Assembly: GCA_964427855.1 (NCBI GenBank)
Contig: CAYRVH010000043.1
Span: 1 to 27,363 of the forward strand
Length of the DNA stretch: 27,363 bases
DNA from: JAUPKT01 sp964427855
Lineage (GTDB): Bacteria; Desulfobacterota; Desulfomonilia; Desulfomonilales; Desulfomonilaceae
Reading direction: 5' to 3'
Shown here: in pieces, positions 14,374-22,783 of the stretch
Position numbering within the stretch: position 1 is the stretch's first letter
Layout: every line of letters starts with the position of its first letter
The notes under the pieces: model-generated
Databases searched by the model: none
What the model saw: the letters and a program-made list of their open reading frames with translations, nothing else
Told to the model about the DNA's origin: nothing
Position numbers and translations under genes: made by a program

Positions 14374-16320
14374 ATGGCAGGAAAAGTAATAGGAATCGAT
14401 TTGGGGACGACGAACTCTTGTGTGGCGATTATGGAAGGTGGAGACCCTGTGGTCATTGCGAACTCGGAGGGTGGACGAACGACGCCGTCGATGGTTGCAT
14501 TCACGGACTCCGGCGAGCGGCTGGTGGGCCAGGTGGCGAAAAGGCAGGCCATTACGAATCCTGAGAATACGTTGTTCGCAATCAAACGATTGATCGGCCG
14601 TAAGTTCAACTCCGCTGAGGTTCAGGCTGACGTAAAGATATGCCCCTATCAAATTGTCTCGGGCAAGAATGGGGATGCGTATGTCAGAGTGAGAGGCAAA
14701 GACTATAGCCCGGCTGAGATTTCTGCGATGATATTGCAAAAGATGAGGCAGACTGCCGTTGACTATTTGGGCGAGGACGTCTCGGACGCAGTCATCACTG
14801 TGCCGGCGTATTTCAACGATTCCCAAAGGCAGGCCACGAAGGACGCTGGCCGCATCGCTGGTTTGAACGTGTTGAGGATCATCAACGAACCGACTGCGGC
14901 GTCTCTGGCGTACGGCTTGGATAAGAAGAAGGAAGAAAAGGTCGCCGTGTTTGACCTCGGCGGGGGGACCTTCGACATCTCGATCCTCGAGATCGGAGAT
15001 GGCGTATTTGAGGTGAAGTCCACAAACGGCGATACCCACCTTGGCGGTGAGGACTTCGATCAAAGAGTCATTGACTACCTCGCAGACGAATTCAGGAAAG
15101 ATCAGGGCATCGATCTGCGAAAAGACAAGATGGCTTTGCAAAGGTTGAAAGAGGCGGCAGAGAAAGCAAAAATCGAGCTGAGTTCCTCGATGGAGACTGA
15201 CATAAATCTGCCCTTCATCACTGCTGACGCGTCTGGTCCAAAACACCTTACCATGAAGCTGACCCGCGCCAAACTAGAGAGTCTCGTTGAGGACTTGATC
15301 GAGAAGACCGTGGGGCCGTGTAGGACGGCGCTGAAGGATGCGGGATTGACCGCTGCTCAGATCGACGAGGTGATCTTGGTTGGCGGTATGACCCGTATGC
15401 CTGCGGTACAGGCCAAGGTCAAGGAGATTTTTGGCAAGGAACCTCACAAGGGAGTGAATCCCGACGAGGTGGTGGCCATCGGGGCCGCAATCCAAGGCGC
15501 CGTATTGAAGGGTGACGTGAAAGACGTGCTGCTACTCGACGTCACTCCCCTTTCTCTCGGGATCGAGACGTTGGGCGGAGTCTTCACAAAGCTTATCGAG
15601 AAAAATACCACCATTCCAACGAGGAAGAGTCAGATTTTTAGTACGGCCGCGGACAACCAACCGTCGGTGTCCATCCACGTCCTCCAAGGCGAAAGGGCCA
15701 TGGCGCAGGATAATAAGACTTTGGGCCGATTCGAACTTGAGGGTATTCCGCCAGCTCCTCGAGGCGTGCCTCAGATCGAGGTAACCTTCGACATAGATGC
15801 GAACGGCATTGTGCATGTCTCGGCCAAGGATCTTGGCACCGGCAAAGAGCATTCTATCAAAATAACAGCATCCAGCGGCCTAAGTGAAGAAGAGATTCAG
15901 CGTATGGTGCGAGATGCGGAGTCTCATGCCGAGGAAGACCGGAAGAAGCGCGAACTCATCGACACGCGCAACCAGGCAGACTCCATGATCTATATGACGG
16001 AGAAATCCCTGAAAGAGCATGGAGACAAGGTTGATTCAGCAATAAGAAGCAGCATAGAGAGCGCCATCGCAAAGACAAAGTCGGCTATGGAGGGCTCAGA
16101 CGTCCAGGCTATAAAGAACGCTCTCGAAGAGCTACAGCAAGCCTCCCATAAGCTCGCGGAGGCCATGTATCAGCAGGCTTCCGCCTCTGCAGGGGCAGGG
16201 GGGGCTGGTCAAGGAGACTATGCCAGTCATGGCGCCGACGCGGGGGCTCGCCACGCAGGCAGACCCGAAGACGACGTGGTGGACGCTGACTTTGAGGAGG
16301 TCAAAGATAGCAAGAAATAG
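14374..16320 (+). CDS. dnaK: Chaperone protein DnaK (Hsp70)
   Basis: 648 residues, standard length. The ATPase domain begins 'GKVIGIDLGTTNSCVAIMEG' and contains 'VITVPAYFNDSQRQATKDAG', 'RIINEPTAASLAYGLDKK' and 'VFDLGGGTFDISILE', as well as 'VILVGGMTRMPAVQ'. The interdomain linker is 'DVLLLDVTPLSLGIETLGG', and the substrate-binding domain shows 'QGERAMAQDNKTLGRFEL' and 'DIDANGIVHVSAKD'. The C-terminal tail is glycine/alanine-rich and ends near 'DVVDADFEEV', the usual bacterial ending. It folds and refolds cytoplasmic proteins with DnaJ and GrpE. The ATG at 14374 follows AGGAGG at about eight bases. The 75 bases between grpE and dnaK hold no gene. Confidence 0.98.
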   Translation: MAGKVIGIDLGTTNSCVAIMEGGDPVVIANSEGGRTTPSMVAFTDSGERLVGQVAKRQAITNPENTLFAIKRLIGRKFNSAEVQADVKICPYQIVSGKNGDAYVRVRGKDYSPAEISAMILQKMRQTAVDYLGEDVSDAVITVPAYFNDSQRQATKDAGRIAGLNVLRIINEPTAASLAYGLDKKKEEKVAVFDLGGGTFDISILEIGDGVFEVKSTNGDTHLGGEDFDQRVIDYLADEFRKDQGIDLRKDKMALQRLKEAAEKAKIELSSSMETDINLPFITADASGPKHLTMKLTRAKLESLVEDLIEKTVGPCRTALKDAGLTAAQIDEVILVGGMTRMPAVQAKVKEIFGKEPHKGVNPDEVVAIGAAIQGAVLKGDVKDVLLLDVTPLSLGIETLGGVFTKLIEKNTTIPTRKSQIFSTAADNQPSVSIHVLQGERAMAQDNKTLGRFELEGIPPAPRGVPQIEVTFDIDANGIVHVSAKDLGTGKEHSIKITASSGLSEEEIQRMVRDAESHAEEDRKKRELIDTRNQADSMIYMTEKSLKEHGDKVDSAIRSSIESAIAKTKSAMEGSDVQAIKNALEELQQASHKLAEAMYQQASASAGAGGAGQGDYASHGADAGARHAGRPEDDVVDADFEEVKDSKK

Positions 16321-16947
16321 GGCCGTATCGTTGCCTATGTGGCGCTCAATACTATTGAGGCTTCGTTGCAATGCGGGGAGAGCTCAGCGACGCGCGTGCG
16401 CTCCCCTGAGGCGATACCTACAACAACAAACTGTGAAGAGGGCTGAATTACTCGAGACGAGTGGGAATGACGCAAGATCCAAATGCCCATAGGCTTTGCT
16501 TCCGTTAAATTTCAGTGAATGGCATTTCCGTCCGAACGAGGTTCATCAGGGAGTTCGTCGGTAATTGCGAGAGCTGCCATTGGCTGCCAGGGGAACGGCA
16601 CTCTGGCCCCTCGAAGAAATGAGGCTCTGACGAACGTGCGGCGCCCTGCGGTGAAGAAAGGTTGGCGTTCTCGCGCAGATTTTTTGCTGTGCTGGCAATG
16701 ACCTTCAAAAAAGCCTTTGAACTGACAGAATGAAACGCAGAGGGGTGAGATTATTTGGAGGTAGCGTCGCCAAGATGCGTTGCAAACAGTGTGAATGGAA
16801 GTCCGCGGAATAAGTAGCGTGCCCCATGCTTTATTGGCGGGTGTTGAGATTGCTCCTTCGCTGCGGGCGCCTCACAATTGCGAGAAGGCCTGAGGCGTCA
16901 TTGTCAGTAAAACTGGCAATCTCACGACCGATTTTGAGACAAGACAC
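16321..16947. other. Intergenic region after dnaK
   Basis: No gene seen in 627 bases. CTCAAT-ACT-ATTGAG (16345-16359) is a small hairpin 25 bases past the dnaK stop, and GGGGAG (16375-16380) pairs with CTCCCC (16401-16406) around a 20-base loop; neither is followed by a T-tract, so termination here is uncertain. Two further stem-loops precede the next gene (16868-16920). Confidence 0.45.
16868..16920 (+). other. Two consecutive stem-loops upstream of the small exported protein gene
   Basis: CGCCTCA (16868-16874) pairs with TGAGGCG (16891-16897) around 16 bases. Three bases later ATTGTCAGT (16900-16908) pairs with ACTGGCAAT (16912-16920) around AAA with one G-U wobble. The start codon is 27 bases further on. 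They could shape the leader RNA or be protein-binding inverted repeats. Confidence 0.4.
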
Positions 16948-17448
16948 ATGCATTCTTTTTGTAAAAAGAGTTGCAGGGCGGCGGAACTCGTGCCTTCCCA
17001 TCTAAGACGAGGGATGTTCATAGTCCTTTACCTGGCTGTCCTTTTGTTGTTAAGTACGCTGGGCGCCTCCTCATATGCGCGGTCTGAAACGAGGGACATT
17101 AGCCCTGCGACCCCACGCGCATCTACTGAAATTCTTCACAATATCTTCGACGGCTTGGCGCAGGGCGATTTTGCAAAATACTCCAAAGACTTCGCTCCGG
17201 ACATGAAGGCGTCCCAAACGAGAGAAGCCTTTCTCACCCTGCAAAAAAGAATTCAAACTGCCTTGGGGAAGCTGAAATCTCTGCGTTATCTAGGATCGTA
17301 CTCCCAGGGGGGAAACGTGATCGAACTTTTCAAGGCAAACTTCACGAAACAGAAGGACGACGTGCTCATCAAACTGGTGTTGGACGGCAAAAAACCAAAA
17401 CCATTAGTGACAGGACTGTGGTTGGATTCCCCAGCCTTGGAGAAGTGA
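16948..17448 (+). CDS. Small exported or membrane-anchored protein of unknown function
   Basis: 166 residues as read from ATG 16948. A hydrophobic stretch 'MFIVLYLAVLLLLSTLGASS' at residues 23-42, followed by YARSETR, is a signal peptide or anchor. An in-frame GTG at 16990 would give a more classical signal peptide (PSHLRRG before the hydrophobic core) with GGCGG upstream, so the true start is uncertain. The mature part, 'ILHNIFDGLAQGDFAKYSKD', 'LGKLKSLRYLGSYSQGGNVI' and 'VLIKLVLDGKKPKPLVTGLW', resembles the small NTF2/DUF3887-like domains of periplasmic proteins, in which a helical start is followed by a curved sheet. That resemblance is from pattern only. No catalytic residues and no operon partner suggest a role. 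Confidence 0.65.
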   Translation: MHSFCKKSCRAAELVPSHLRRGMFIVLYLAVLLLLSTLGASSYARSETRDISPATPRASTEILHNIFDGLAQGDFAKYSKDFAPDMKASQTREAFLTLQKRIQTALGKLKSLRYLGSYSQGGNVIELFKANFTKQKDDVLIKLVLDGKKPKPLVTGLWLDSPALEK

Positions 17449-17580
17449 GCTCGTCTCGAGGCAGTTTTTAACGTTGCATAGTTTTTCGAAGAAGACCGCT
17501 GATTGCAAAGCGGCGCCGGTGGTCGGAGGGAAGGAGGAAGGTGTCGTCGTCTTCCGTAGCCTTTCAATAACGAGAAGATC

Positions 17581-17623
17581 TGTGACGCGCGGCTGCCAGC
17601 AAAAGGGTTGCGCGCACAATTTT
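17581..17623 (+). terminator. Possible intrinsic terminator
   Basis: TGTG-a-CGCGC (17581-17590, one bulged A) pairs with GCGCG-CACA (17610-17618), and AATTTTCT follows. The loop is long (about 19 bases) and the T-tract short, and it stands 130 bases past the stop of the small exported protein, so this is tentative. Confidence 0.25.
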
Positions 17624-17657
17624 CTGATCCCGAGTATGTTGCTCCCGCTGCGTTGTG

Positions 17658-17687
17658 TTGACCTTCTTTAGTCTTGCATGTTAGTGT
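17658..17687 (+). promoter_or_regulatory. Candidate sigma-70 promoter for the DUF1015-threonine gene run
   Basis: TTGACC (17658-17663), an 18-base spacer and TAGTGT (17682-17687). The -35 is good (5 of 6), the -10 modest (4 of 6). It would give a leader of about 220 bases before the ATG at 17917. Confidence 0.3.
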
Positions 17688-17916
17688 AAAATCGATGATC
17701 GACAATCAGCCGAGGCGTCGTTGATCACCGCGGTAGCCAGAACTTGCCTCTCTCGGCCACAAGGCTTATACCATCTAAGGAAAAATAGCCGTTTTTGGGA
17801 CCGAATCCTCGCAAGCAGAGGGGAAGTTTGTTCTAAACCGGCAGATAATCCCTTCTGAGGATGCACGAGGAGTAACGAGAGGGAACTTTTATGGCCAAGA
17901 GTCGGAGGTTTTTGAT

Positions 17917-19251
17917 ATGGCCCTCATAAAACCATTCAAAATTACGCACTACGATGCGTCGCTTCACGGCGTGTTAGATAAGCTCATCACGCCGCCGTAT
18001 GATGTAATATCCAACGAAGAGCAGGAGCGTTTTTATCAGTCTCACCCCTTGAATATCATTCGATTGGTTCTTGGCAAACAGCACCCCGCAGATTCAGAAA
18101 GTGACAATAGATACACCCGCGCTGCGCAGACTTTGCATGAGTGGCTGCGGCGGGGCGTGCTCGTGACCGAGCGAGAACCTGGGATCGCTGTGTATCAAGT
18201 GTCGTTCGAGTTGCCTGAGGGTGGCGCGCAGACCGTTGACGGTATCGTGGCCTTGGTGAAAGTGGACGATTATGGTCAAGGCAAAGTCCTCCCTCACGAG
18301 AAAACGTATAAAGGGCCCAAGGAGGATCAGCTCAAGCTGCTCCGAGCGTGTCGTTCGCATTTTACCCCAATACATGGTCTTTTTGATGATGATGGGGATG
18401 TGATAAGCCAAGCTTATGCTTCCTTGTTGCGGCAGCCGCCGCTGCAGGAAACCAAAGATGCGCAGGGCGCCGTTCATAGAGTGTGGCTGGCGCGAGACGA
18501 TCGAATAGTGGCGCGAATAAGAGATGTTATGAAGGATAAAAGCATAATTATCGCGGACGGCCACCACCGATACGAGACCGCTCGAGCTTACAAACAAGAA
18601 ATAGAACGCTCACAAAAGCCGCCGGCAGACGACGGCCACGAGTACGTGATGATGTACCTCACCTCCATGAACCATCCAGGTCTTACTATTCTGCCCGCGC
18701 ATCGCATGATCAAAGGACTCGATAATTTCAATTTGATGAAGGTTCTCGAGAGGTTGTCGCAGGTTTTTGACATCGAAAACCTTTGCTACTGGAACGGGAA
18801 TAAGGGCGAGTCCGTTCGTCTGATGCTCGAGCGGTTGAGAGCGGGAGCTGCGGAGGGAGGACAATTTGGTTTTGTCGTGCAGGGAGACGAATGTCTCCGT
18901 CTATTGAGGCTCAAAGATTTTCGAATGATAGACAATCTTATGGATCAAGATATCCCCAAAAGCGTGAGGACCTTGGACGTGACCATACTGGGTGAGCTGG
19001 TCTTGAGTCAGGCGCTTGGCATCGACAAGATGTCCGGCGAAGGCTACGTCGAATATACTCCTCTTGCTCAGGAGGCCCTGAAGAGAGTATTCGACGGCGA
19101 GGTTCAGGCGTGTTTCATTTTGAACCCCACTCGTGTAGATCAGATGCGCACTGCTGCAGAGCTTGGACACAAGTTGCCCCACAAATCGACCTATTTTTAT
19201 CCGAAGCTGTCGTCTGGTCTCGTCTTGAACGTCTTTGATGGGTTAAGATAA
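17917..19251 (+). CDS. DUF1015 family protein
   Basis: 444 residues, the usual size for this family, which has no established biochemical role. The start 'ALIKPFKITHYDA' and 'DKLITPPYDVISNEEQERFY' match its N-terminal signature. 'VLPHEKTYKGPKEDQLKLLR', 'FTPIHGLFDD' and 'IIADGHHRYETA' (histidines near residues 215-216) are the conserved core, and the protein ends 'HKLPHKSTYFYPKLSSGLVL'. The conserved histidine and acidic residues suggest an enzyme, but this is inference. ATG at 17917 has GGAGG eight bases upstream. It heads a run of same-strand genes ending in threonine biosynthesis. DUF1015 genes are often found near amino-acid metabolism genes, but the functional link is unproven. Confidence 0.9.
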   Translation: MALIKPFKITHYDASLHGVLDKLITPPYDVISNEEQERFYQSHPLNIIRLVLGKQHPADSESDNRYTRAAQTLHEWLRRGVLVTEREPGIAVYQVSFELPEGGAQTVDGIVALVKVDDYGQGKVLPHEKTYKGPKEDQLKLLRACRSHFTPIHGLFDDDGDVISQAYASLLRQPPLQETKDAQGAVHRVWLARDDRIVARIRDVMKDKSIIIADGHHRYETARAYKQEIERSQKPPADDGHEYVMMYLTSMNHPGLTILPAHRMIKGLDNFNLMKVLERLSQVFDIENLCYWNGNKGESVRLMLERLRAGAAEGGQFGFVVQGDECLRLLRLKDFRMIDNLMDQDIPKSVRTLDVTILGELVLSQALGIDKMSGEGYVEYTPLAQEALKRVFDGEVQACFILNPTRVDQMRTAAELGHKLPHKSTYFYPKLSSGLVLNVFDGLR

Positions 19252-19307
19252 GAAAATGATGCAGCGGAGTGTAGTTCTAGGCGCCTGGTAGATGGTAGAA
19301 AAGACTC

Positions 19308-20123
19308 GTGGAATTTCATCGCTCAGACGAATCGGTTGACGGGCTTTTTGGCAATAAGGTTCGCGTGATACAGTCTCGCAAGGGTTATCGCGTGAGTGAG
19401 GATGCGATCATCCTGACGTGGTTCGCGAGATCCAATGCAGGCGAACGGATCATGGACGCGGGAACGGGGTGCGGCGTGATCGCTTTTGGGATGGCCATAC
19501 GCGACCCATCGGTGACCGTAGTTGGGGTGGAGATTCAGAGAGACTTGGCGGATAGGGCTTCTAGGGGCGTGAAGCTCAATGACCTCGAGAAACGGGTCTT
19601 CATCGTTCAAGGCGACGTCACCAAGGCGGATCATTTTTTTCGGCATCAGTCGTTTGACTTTATCGTATGCAACCCGCCGTATTACGAACCAGGCCGTGGA
19701 CGGATCAACCCTCAGCACGAGCGTGCCATGTGCAGGCATCAGTTGAGCATGCCCATCCCGCAGCTTTTTTCCGTGGCCAAAGTGCTCCTGAGGAACTTTG
19801 GGCGCCTTGACTTGATATATCCAACCGCCGGTATTGACGGCATCTTCAATGCCCTTAAAGGCACTGGATTTCACCTCACGCGTATGCTATGGATTCATCC
19901 GCAACAGGAGTCGCCGCCAGGCCATGTGTGCTTGGAACTGGTTCTTACTGAGGAGACAAAAGAAACTTTTGAGGGTCATCTGTATCTCTACGATGAACAA
20001 CATCAGCGCACCCCTTTTGCCCAAGCGATCCTTTCTGGAGCCCACAGTTCGGACGAACGCCAAAACGGGGCGCTATTGGATGTAAAAGGCGGAGGTTATT
20101 TTGGAAGAATTCGGAAGAATTAA
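19308..20123 (+). CDS. TrmN6-like methyltransferase (tRNA1(Val) adenine-37 N6 family)
   Basis: 271 residues. 'LFGNKVRVIQSRKGYRVSED' is the family-specific N-terminal segment. SAM-binding motif I is 'IMDAGTGCGVIAF' (around residue 50), followed by 'VVGVEIQRDLADRASRGV', and the adenine N6-methyltransferase motif NPPY is at 122-125 ('FIVCNPPYYEPG'). These features match the YfiC/TrmN6 family, which in E. coli methylates A37 of tRNA1(Val) at N6; whether this protein has the same tRNA target is not shown. The only in-frame start is GTG at 19308, since a TAG lies four codons upstream; its ribosome binding site is weak (AGAAAAG). The last 23 bases overlap the next gene. Confidence 0.88.
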   Translation: MEFHRSDESVDGLFGNKVRVIQSRKGYRVSEDAIILTWFARSNAGERIMDAGTGCGVIAFGMAIRDPSVTVVGVEIQRDLADRASRGVKLNDLEKRVFIVQGDVTKADHFFRHQSFDFIVCNPPYYEPGRGRINPQHERAMCRHQLSMPIPQLFSVAKVLLRNFGRLDLIYPTAGIDGIFNALKGTGFHLTRMLWIHPQQESPPGHVCLELVLTEETKETFEGHLYLYDEQHQRTPFAQAILSGAHSSDERQNGALLDVKGGGYFGRIRKN

Positions 20124-21326
20124 GAGGCTACCCCCTTATGTGTTCCAGGTGGTGAATGAGCTGAAGATGAGGCTCAGACGAGCTGGCGAAGACATTATCG
20201 ACCTTGGCATGGGCAATCCTGACATACCGACGCCTGAACACATCGTGAGGAAGGTCGTGGAGGCAGTCCAGAACCCTAGAANNNNNNNNNNNNNNNNNNN
20301 NNNNNNNNNNCAAAATTGCGGATGGCTTTTGCAGATTGGTGGAAACGACGTTATGGCGTCCAACTGGACCCGGAGACCGAGGTGGTAGCAACCATGGGAG
20401 CGAAAGATGCGCTGGCCCATTTGGTTCTGGCAGTGATCACTCCCGGGGATGTCGTGTTCGCGCCATCGCCCACCTACCCTATCCACCCTTACTCAGTGGT
20501 GATAGCCGGCGGGGATTTGAGACATGTGCCAATCCGATCAGATCGAGATTTTTTCGAGGACTTGAAAACGGCGGTCAGGCTCACCTGGCCACTGCCAAAA
20601 ATGCTGATAATCTCCTTCCCTCACAACCCAACCACCATGGTAGTAGAGGAAGATTTCTTCAAAAAAATTGTCGAATTCGCCCATGAATACAAGATCATGA
20701 TTGTACATGATTTCGCGTACACAGATTTGACGTTCGACGGATATAAGGCGCCGAGCTTTTTAGCCGTACCAGGAGCCAAGGAGGTTGGCGTCGAGATACT
20801 TTCGCTTTCGAAAAGCTATTCAATGGCTGGTTGGCGTGTGGGATGCGCCGCCGGCAATCCTCAGATGATCGAGGCCCTGAGGCGATTAAAGAGCTATATC
20901 GATTATGGCATCTTCCAGCCGGTTCAGATCGCGGCGATTATTGCACTCAACGAAGATCAAGGCTGCGTCCAAGCGATTGTGGATGAATACAGAGATCGGA
21001 GAGATGCGCTCTGCGCCGGCCTGAACGATTGCGGTTGGGTGGTGACCCCTCCTAAAGGTACCATGTTCGTGTGGGCTCGCATACCCGAGAGATTTAGACA
21101 TCTGGGGTCGCTGGAGTTTTCAAAGGTATTGACGGAGCAAGCCAAGGTTGCGGTCAGCCCGGGGATCGGGTTTGGTCCCTTTGGTGATGAGCACGTACGC
21201 TTTGCCCTCGTCGAGAACAGGATGCGCATCCAGCAAGCAATACGAGGCATTCGCTCATTCCTCGCTAAAGCAGATCTCGAGCAGTTGACTGCGAGCCAAC
21301 CTCGTCAGGCCGCTGCAGCGCGTTGA
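20101..21326 (+). CDS. Class I/II PLP aminotransferase (AlaC / LL-DAP aminotransferase-like), interrupted by an assembly gap
   Basis: A PLP-dependent aminotransferase. The first part runs 'RIKRLPPYVFQVVNELKMRL', 'DIIDLGMGNPDIPTPEHIV' to 'VQNPR'; after the N run it continues 'LRMAFADWWKRRYGVQLDPE', 'ISFPHNPTTMVV', 'IMIVHDFAYTDLTFDGYKAP' and 'SLSKSYSMAGWRVG', whose lysine (codon 20811-20813) binds PLP. The start is TTG at 20101, chosen because GGAGG at 20091-20095 is five bases upstream and the family starts here. The frame changes across the gap by one base, but relatives have 11 residues (about NHRYSASRGIP) there, i.e. 33 bases; the displayed gap gives 32, so the gene is probably intact, with 408 residues. 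The preceding methyltransferase gene overlaps by 23 bases and hom follows 19 bases later. Likely substrates are alanine, aspartate or related amino acids. Confidence 0.9.
20282..20310. other. Assembly gap (29 N) inside the aminotransferase gene
   Basis: 29 undetermined bases. Family comparison predicts 30 missing bases, so the N count appears one short or is a placeholder. No biological frameshift should be inferred from it. Confidence 0.85.
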
Positions 21327-21345
21327 GAGAGAAACGGAACCTCCC

Positions 21346-22662
21346 ATGAAGAGAATATCTGTGGGTGTGATCGGGTTCGGGACAGTCGGATCCGGCGTCG
21401 TTAAGATTTTGCGACAAAATGGTGAGGTGCTGAGGAAGAGAATCGGATTTCCCATTGAACTGCGACGCATAGCTGATCTCGATATCGAGACGGACCGAGG
21501 CGTCGAGGTGGAAAGGTCAATCCTGACCACTGATGCTCGCGCAGTTCTCGAGGATCCAGAAATCGACGTGGTGGTGGAGCTTATCGGCGGCCTTGAACCC
21601 GCCAGAACGTTCATTCTCTCTGCCATACGTTCAGGCAAACAGGTGGTGACAGCCAACAAAGCCCTGCTCGCGGACCACGGATCAGAAATCTTGGAAGCGG
21701 CGCGCATGGCAGGTGTGCACGTGTGTTTTGAGGCCTCCGTCGCCGGTGGAATCCCTATACTCAAAGCGCTGCGTGAAGGGCTTCTGGCAAACCGTTTCGA
21801 GAAAATCCTCGCCATTTTGAACGGAACATGTAATTTCATCCTTACCGCCATGAACAAGAACCCTGGTGCACCCTTTGATGAGACGCTCCGTGAGGCGCAG
21901 CGGCTAGGGTACGCCGAAGCGGACCCAAGTTTGGACATTGACGGAATAGATACAGCCCATAAACTCGTACTAGTGCTGGGTCTGACCCATGGAATTCGAG
22001 CCACGACAAAGGACATATACGTGCAGGGGCTGCGGGGGATAGACCCCTTTGACGTGTTCATGGCGCGTGAGTTCTCATACAAAATAAAACTCTTGGCAGT
22101 TGCGACCGACCACGGCGAACAGGTTGAAGCGAGAGTCCATCCCACCATGCTGCCCCAGACGCACCCACTGGCAAACGTTGACGGAGTATTTAACGGGATA
22201 TTTCTGAGGGGGGACATGGTTGGCGAACAGCTTTTTTATGGGCGGGGCGCGGGGCGAGAGCCTACCGCCTCGGCGGTTGTGGCTGATATCGTAGAGGCAG
22301 GCCGCAATCTCTTGGCAGGCCGTGGATGCGAGATCCCGCCTCTGGGCTACACTGACGCCTCAGATTTCTCAGCGCGCGTCATGGACATGGCTGACGTCAA
22401 AACGAATTACTATCTGCGGGTTCAGGCCCTGGACAAACCTGGAGTTCTGTCGAAAATAGCCGGCATCATGGCAGACTATCAGATAAGCATCCATTCGGTC
22501 GTCCAGAAACAGCGAAAAAACGGCGGCGCAGTGCCCGTGGTGTTCCTCACACATCTCGCCCGTGAGGCAGATGTGCAGCAAGCCTGCCGGCAAATAGGCA
22601 AGCTAAGCGTCGTTCAAGAGACGCCCATCATTTTTCGCATCGAGGACGAAAGTCTGGCCTAG
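21346..22662 (+). CDS. hom: Homoserine dehydrogenase
   Basis: 438 residues. It reduces aspartate-4-semialdehyde to homoserine with NAD(P)H, the branch step toward threonine and methionine. The NAD(P)-binding motif is 'VGVIGFGTVGSGVV' (residues 5-18), with 'VVELIGGLEPARTFILSAI' and 'VVTANKALLADHG' following. The catalytic domain shows 'FEASVAGGIPILKALREGL', 'ILNGTCNFILTAM' and 'DIDGIDTAHKLVLVLGL', in which the DxxxK arrangement is the conserved active-site pair. The C-terminal 'YLRVQALDKPGVLSKIAGIM' is an ACT domain (from about residue 350), which in this enzyme usually binds threonine for feedback inhibition. The ATG at 21346 has a weak ribosome site (GGAAC) 19 bases after the aminotransferase stop. 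thrC follows after 121 bases. Confidence 0.96.
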   Translation: MKRISVGVIGFGTVGSGVVKILRQNGEVLRKRIGFPIELRRIADLDIETDRGVEVERSILTTDARAVLEDPEIDVVVELIGGLEPARTFILSAIRSGKQVVTANKALLADHGSEILEAARMAGVHVCFEASVAGGIPILKALREGLLANRFEKILAILNGTCNFILTAMNKNPGAPFDETLREAQRLGYAEADPSLDIDGIDTAHKLVLVLGLTHGIRATTKDIYVQGLRGIDPFDVFMAREFSYKIKLLAVATDHGEQVEARVHPTMLPQTHPLANVDGVFNGIFLRGDMVGEQLFYGRGAGREPTASAVVADIVEAGRNLLAGRGCEIPPLGYTDASDFSARVMDMADVKTNYYLRVQALDKPGVLSKIAGIMADYQISIHSVVQKQRKNGGAVPVVFLTHLAREADVQQACRQIGKLSVVQETPIIFRIEDESLA

Positions 22663-22783
22663 AACAGACCGTAGAACGTACGCCCAGACGGTAATTAACG
22701 CTATTTTCGCATGCAAATCCACGACCACGCCGTTGGAAAAAGAATGTGTGTGGACCGGCCGACAGCATCAAAGGAGCGCCCCC

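Larger units (their letters stand above)
17449..17916. other. Intergenic region between the small exported protein and the DUF1015 operon
   Basis: No gene seen in 468 bases. It contains a candidate terminator stem-loop (17581-17623) and a candidate promoter (17658-17687) for the following operon. Confidence 0.45.

Noticed and set aside
14332..15246. 304-residue open frame on the minus strand opposite dnaK
   Set aside because: It lies antisense to a certain dnaK, shows no family motif and reflects codon bias of the real gene.
21255..22217. 320-residue open frame on the minus strand opposite hom
   Set aside because: Shadow of hom, very serine-rich, no recognisable domain.
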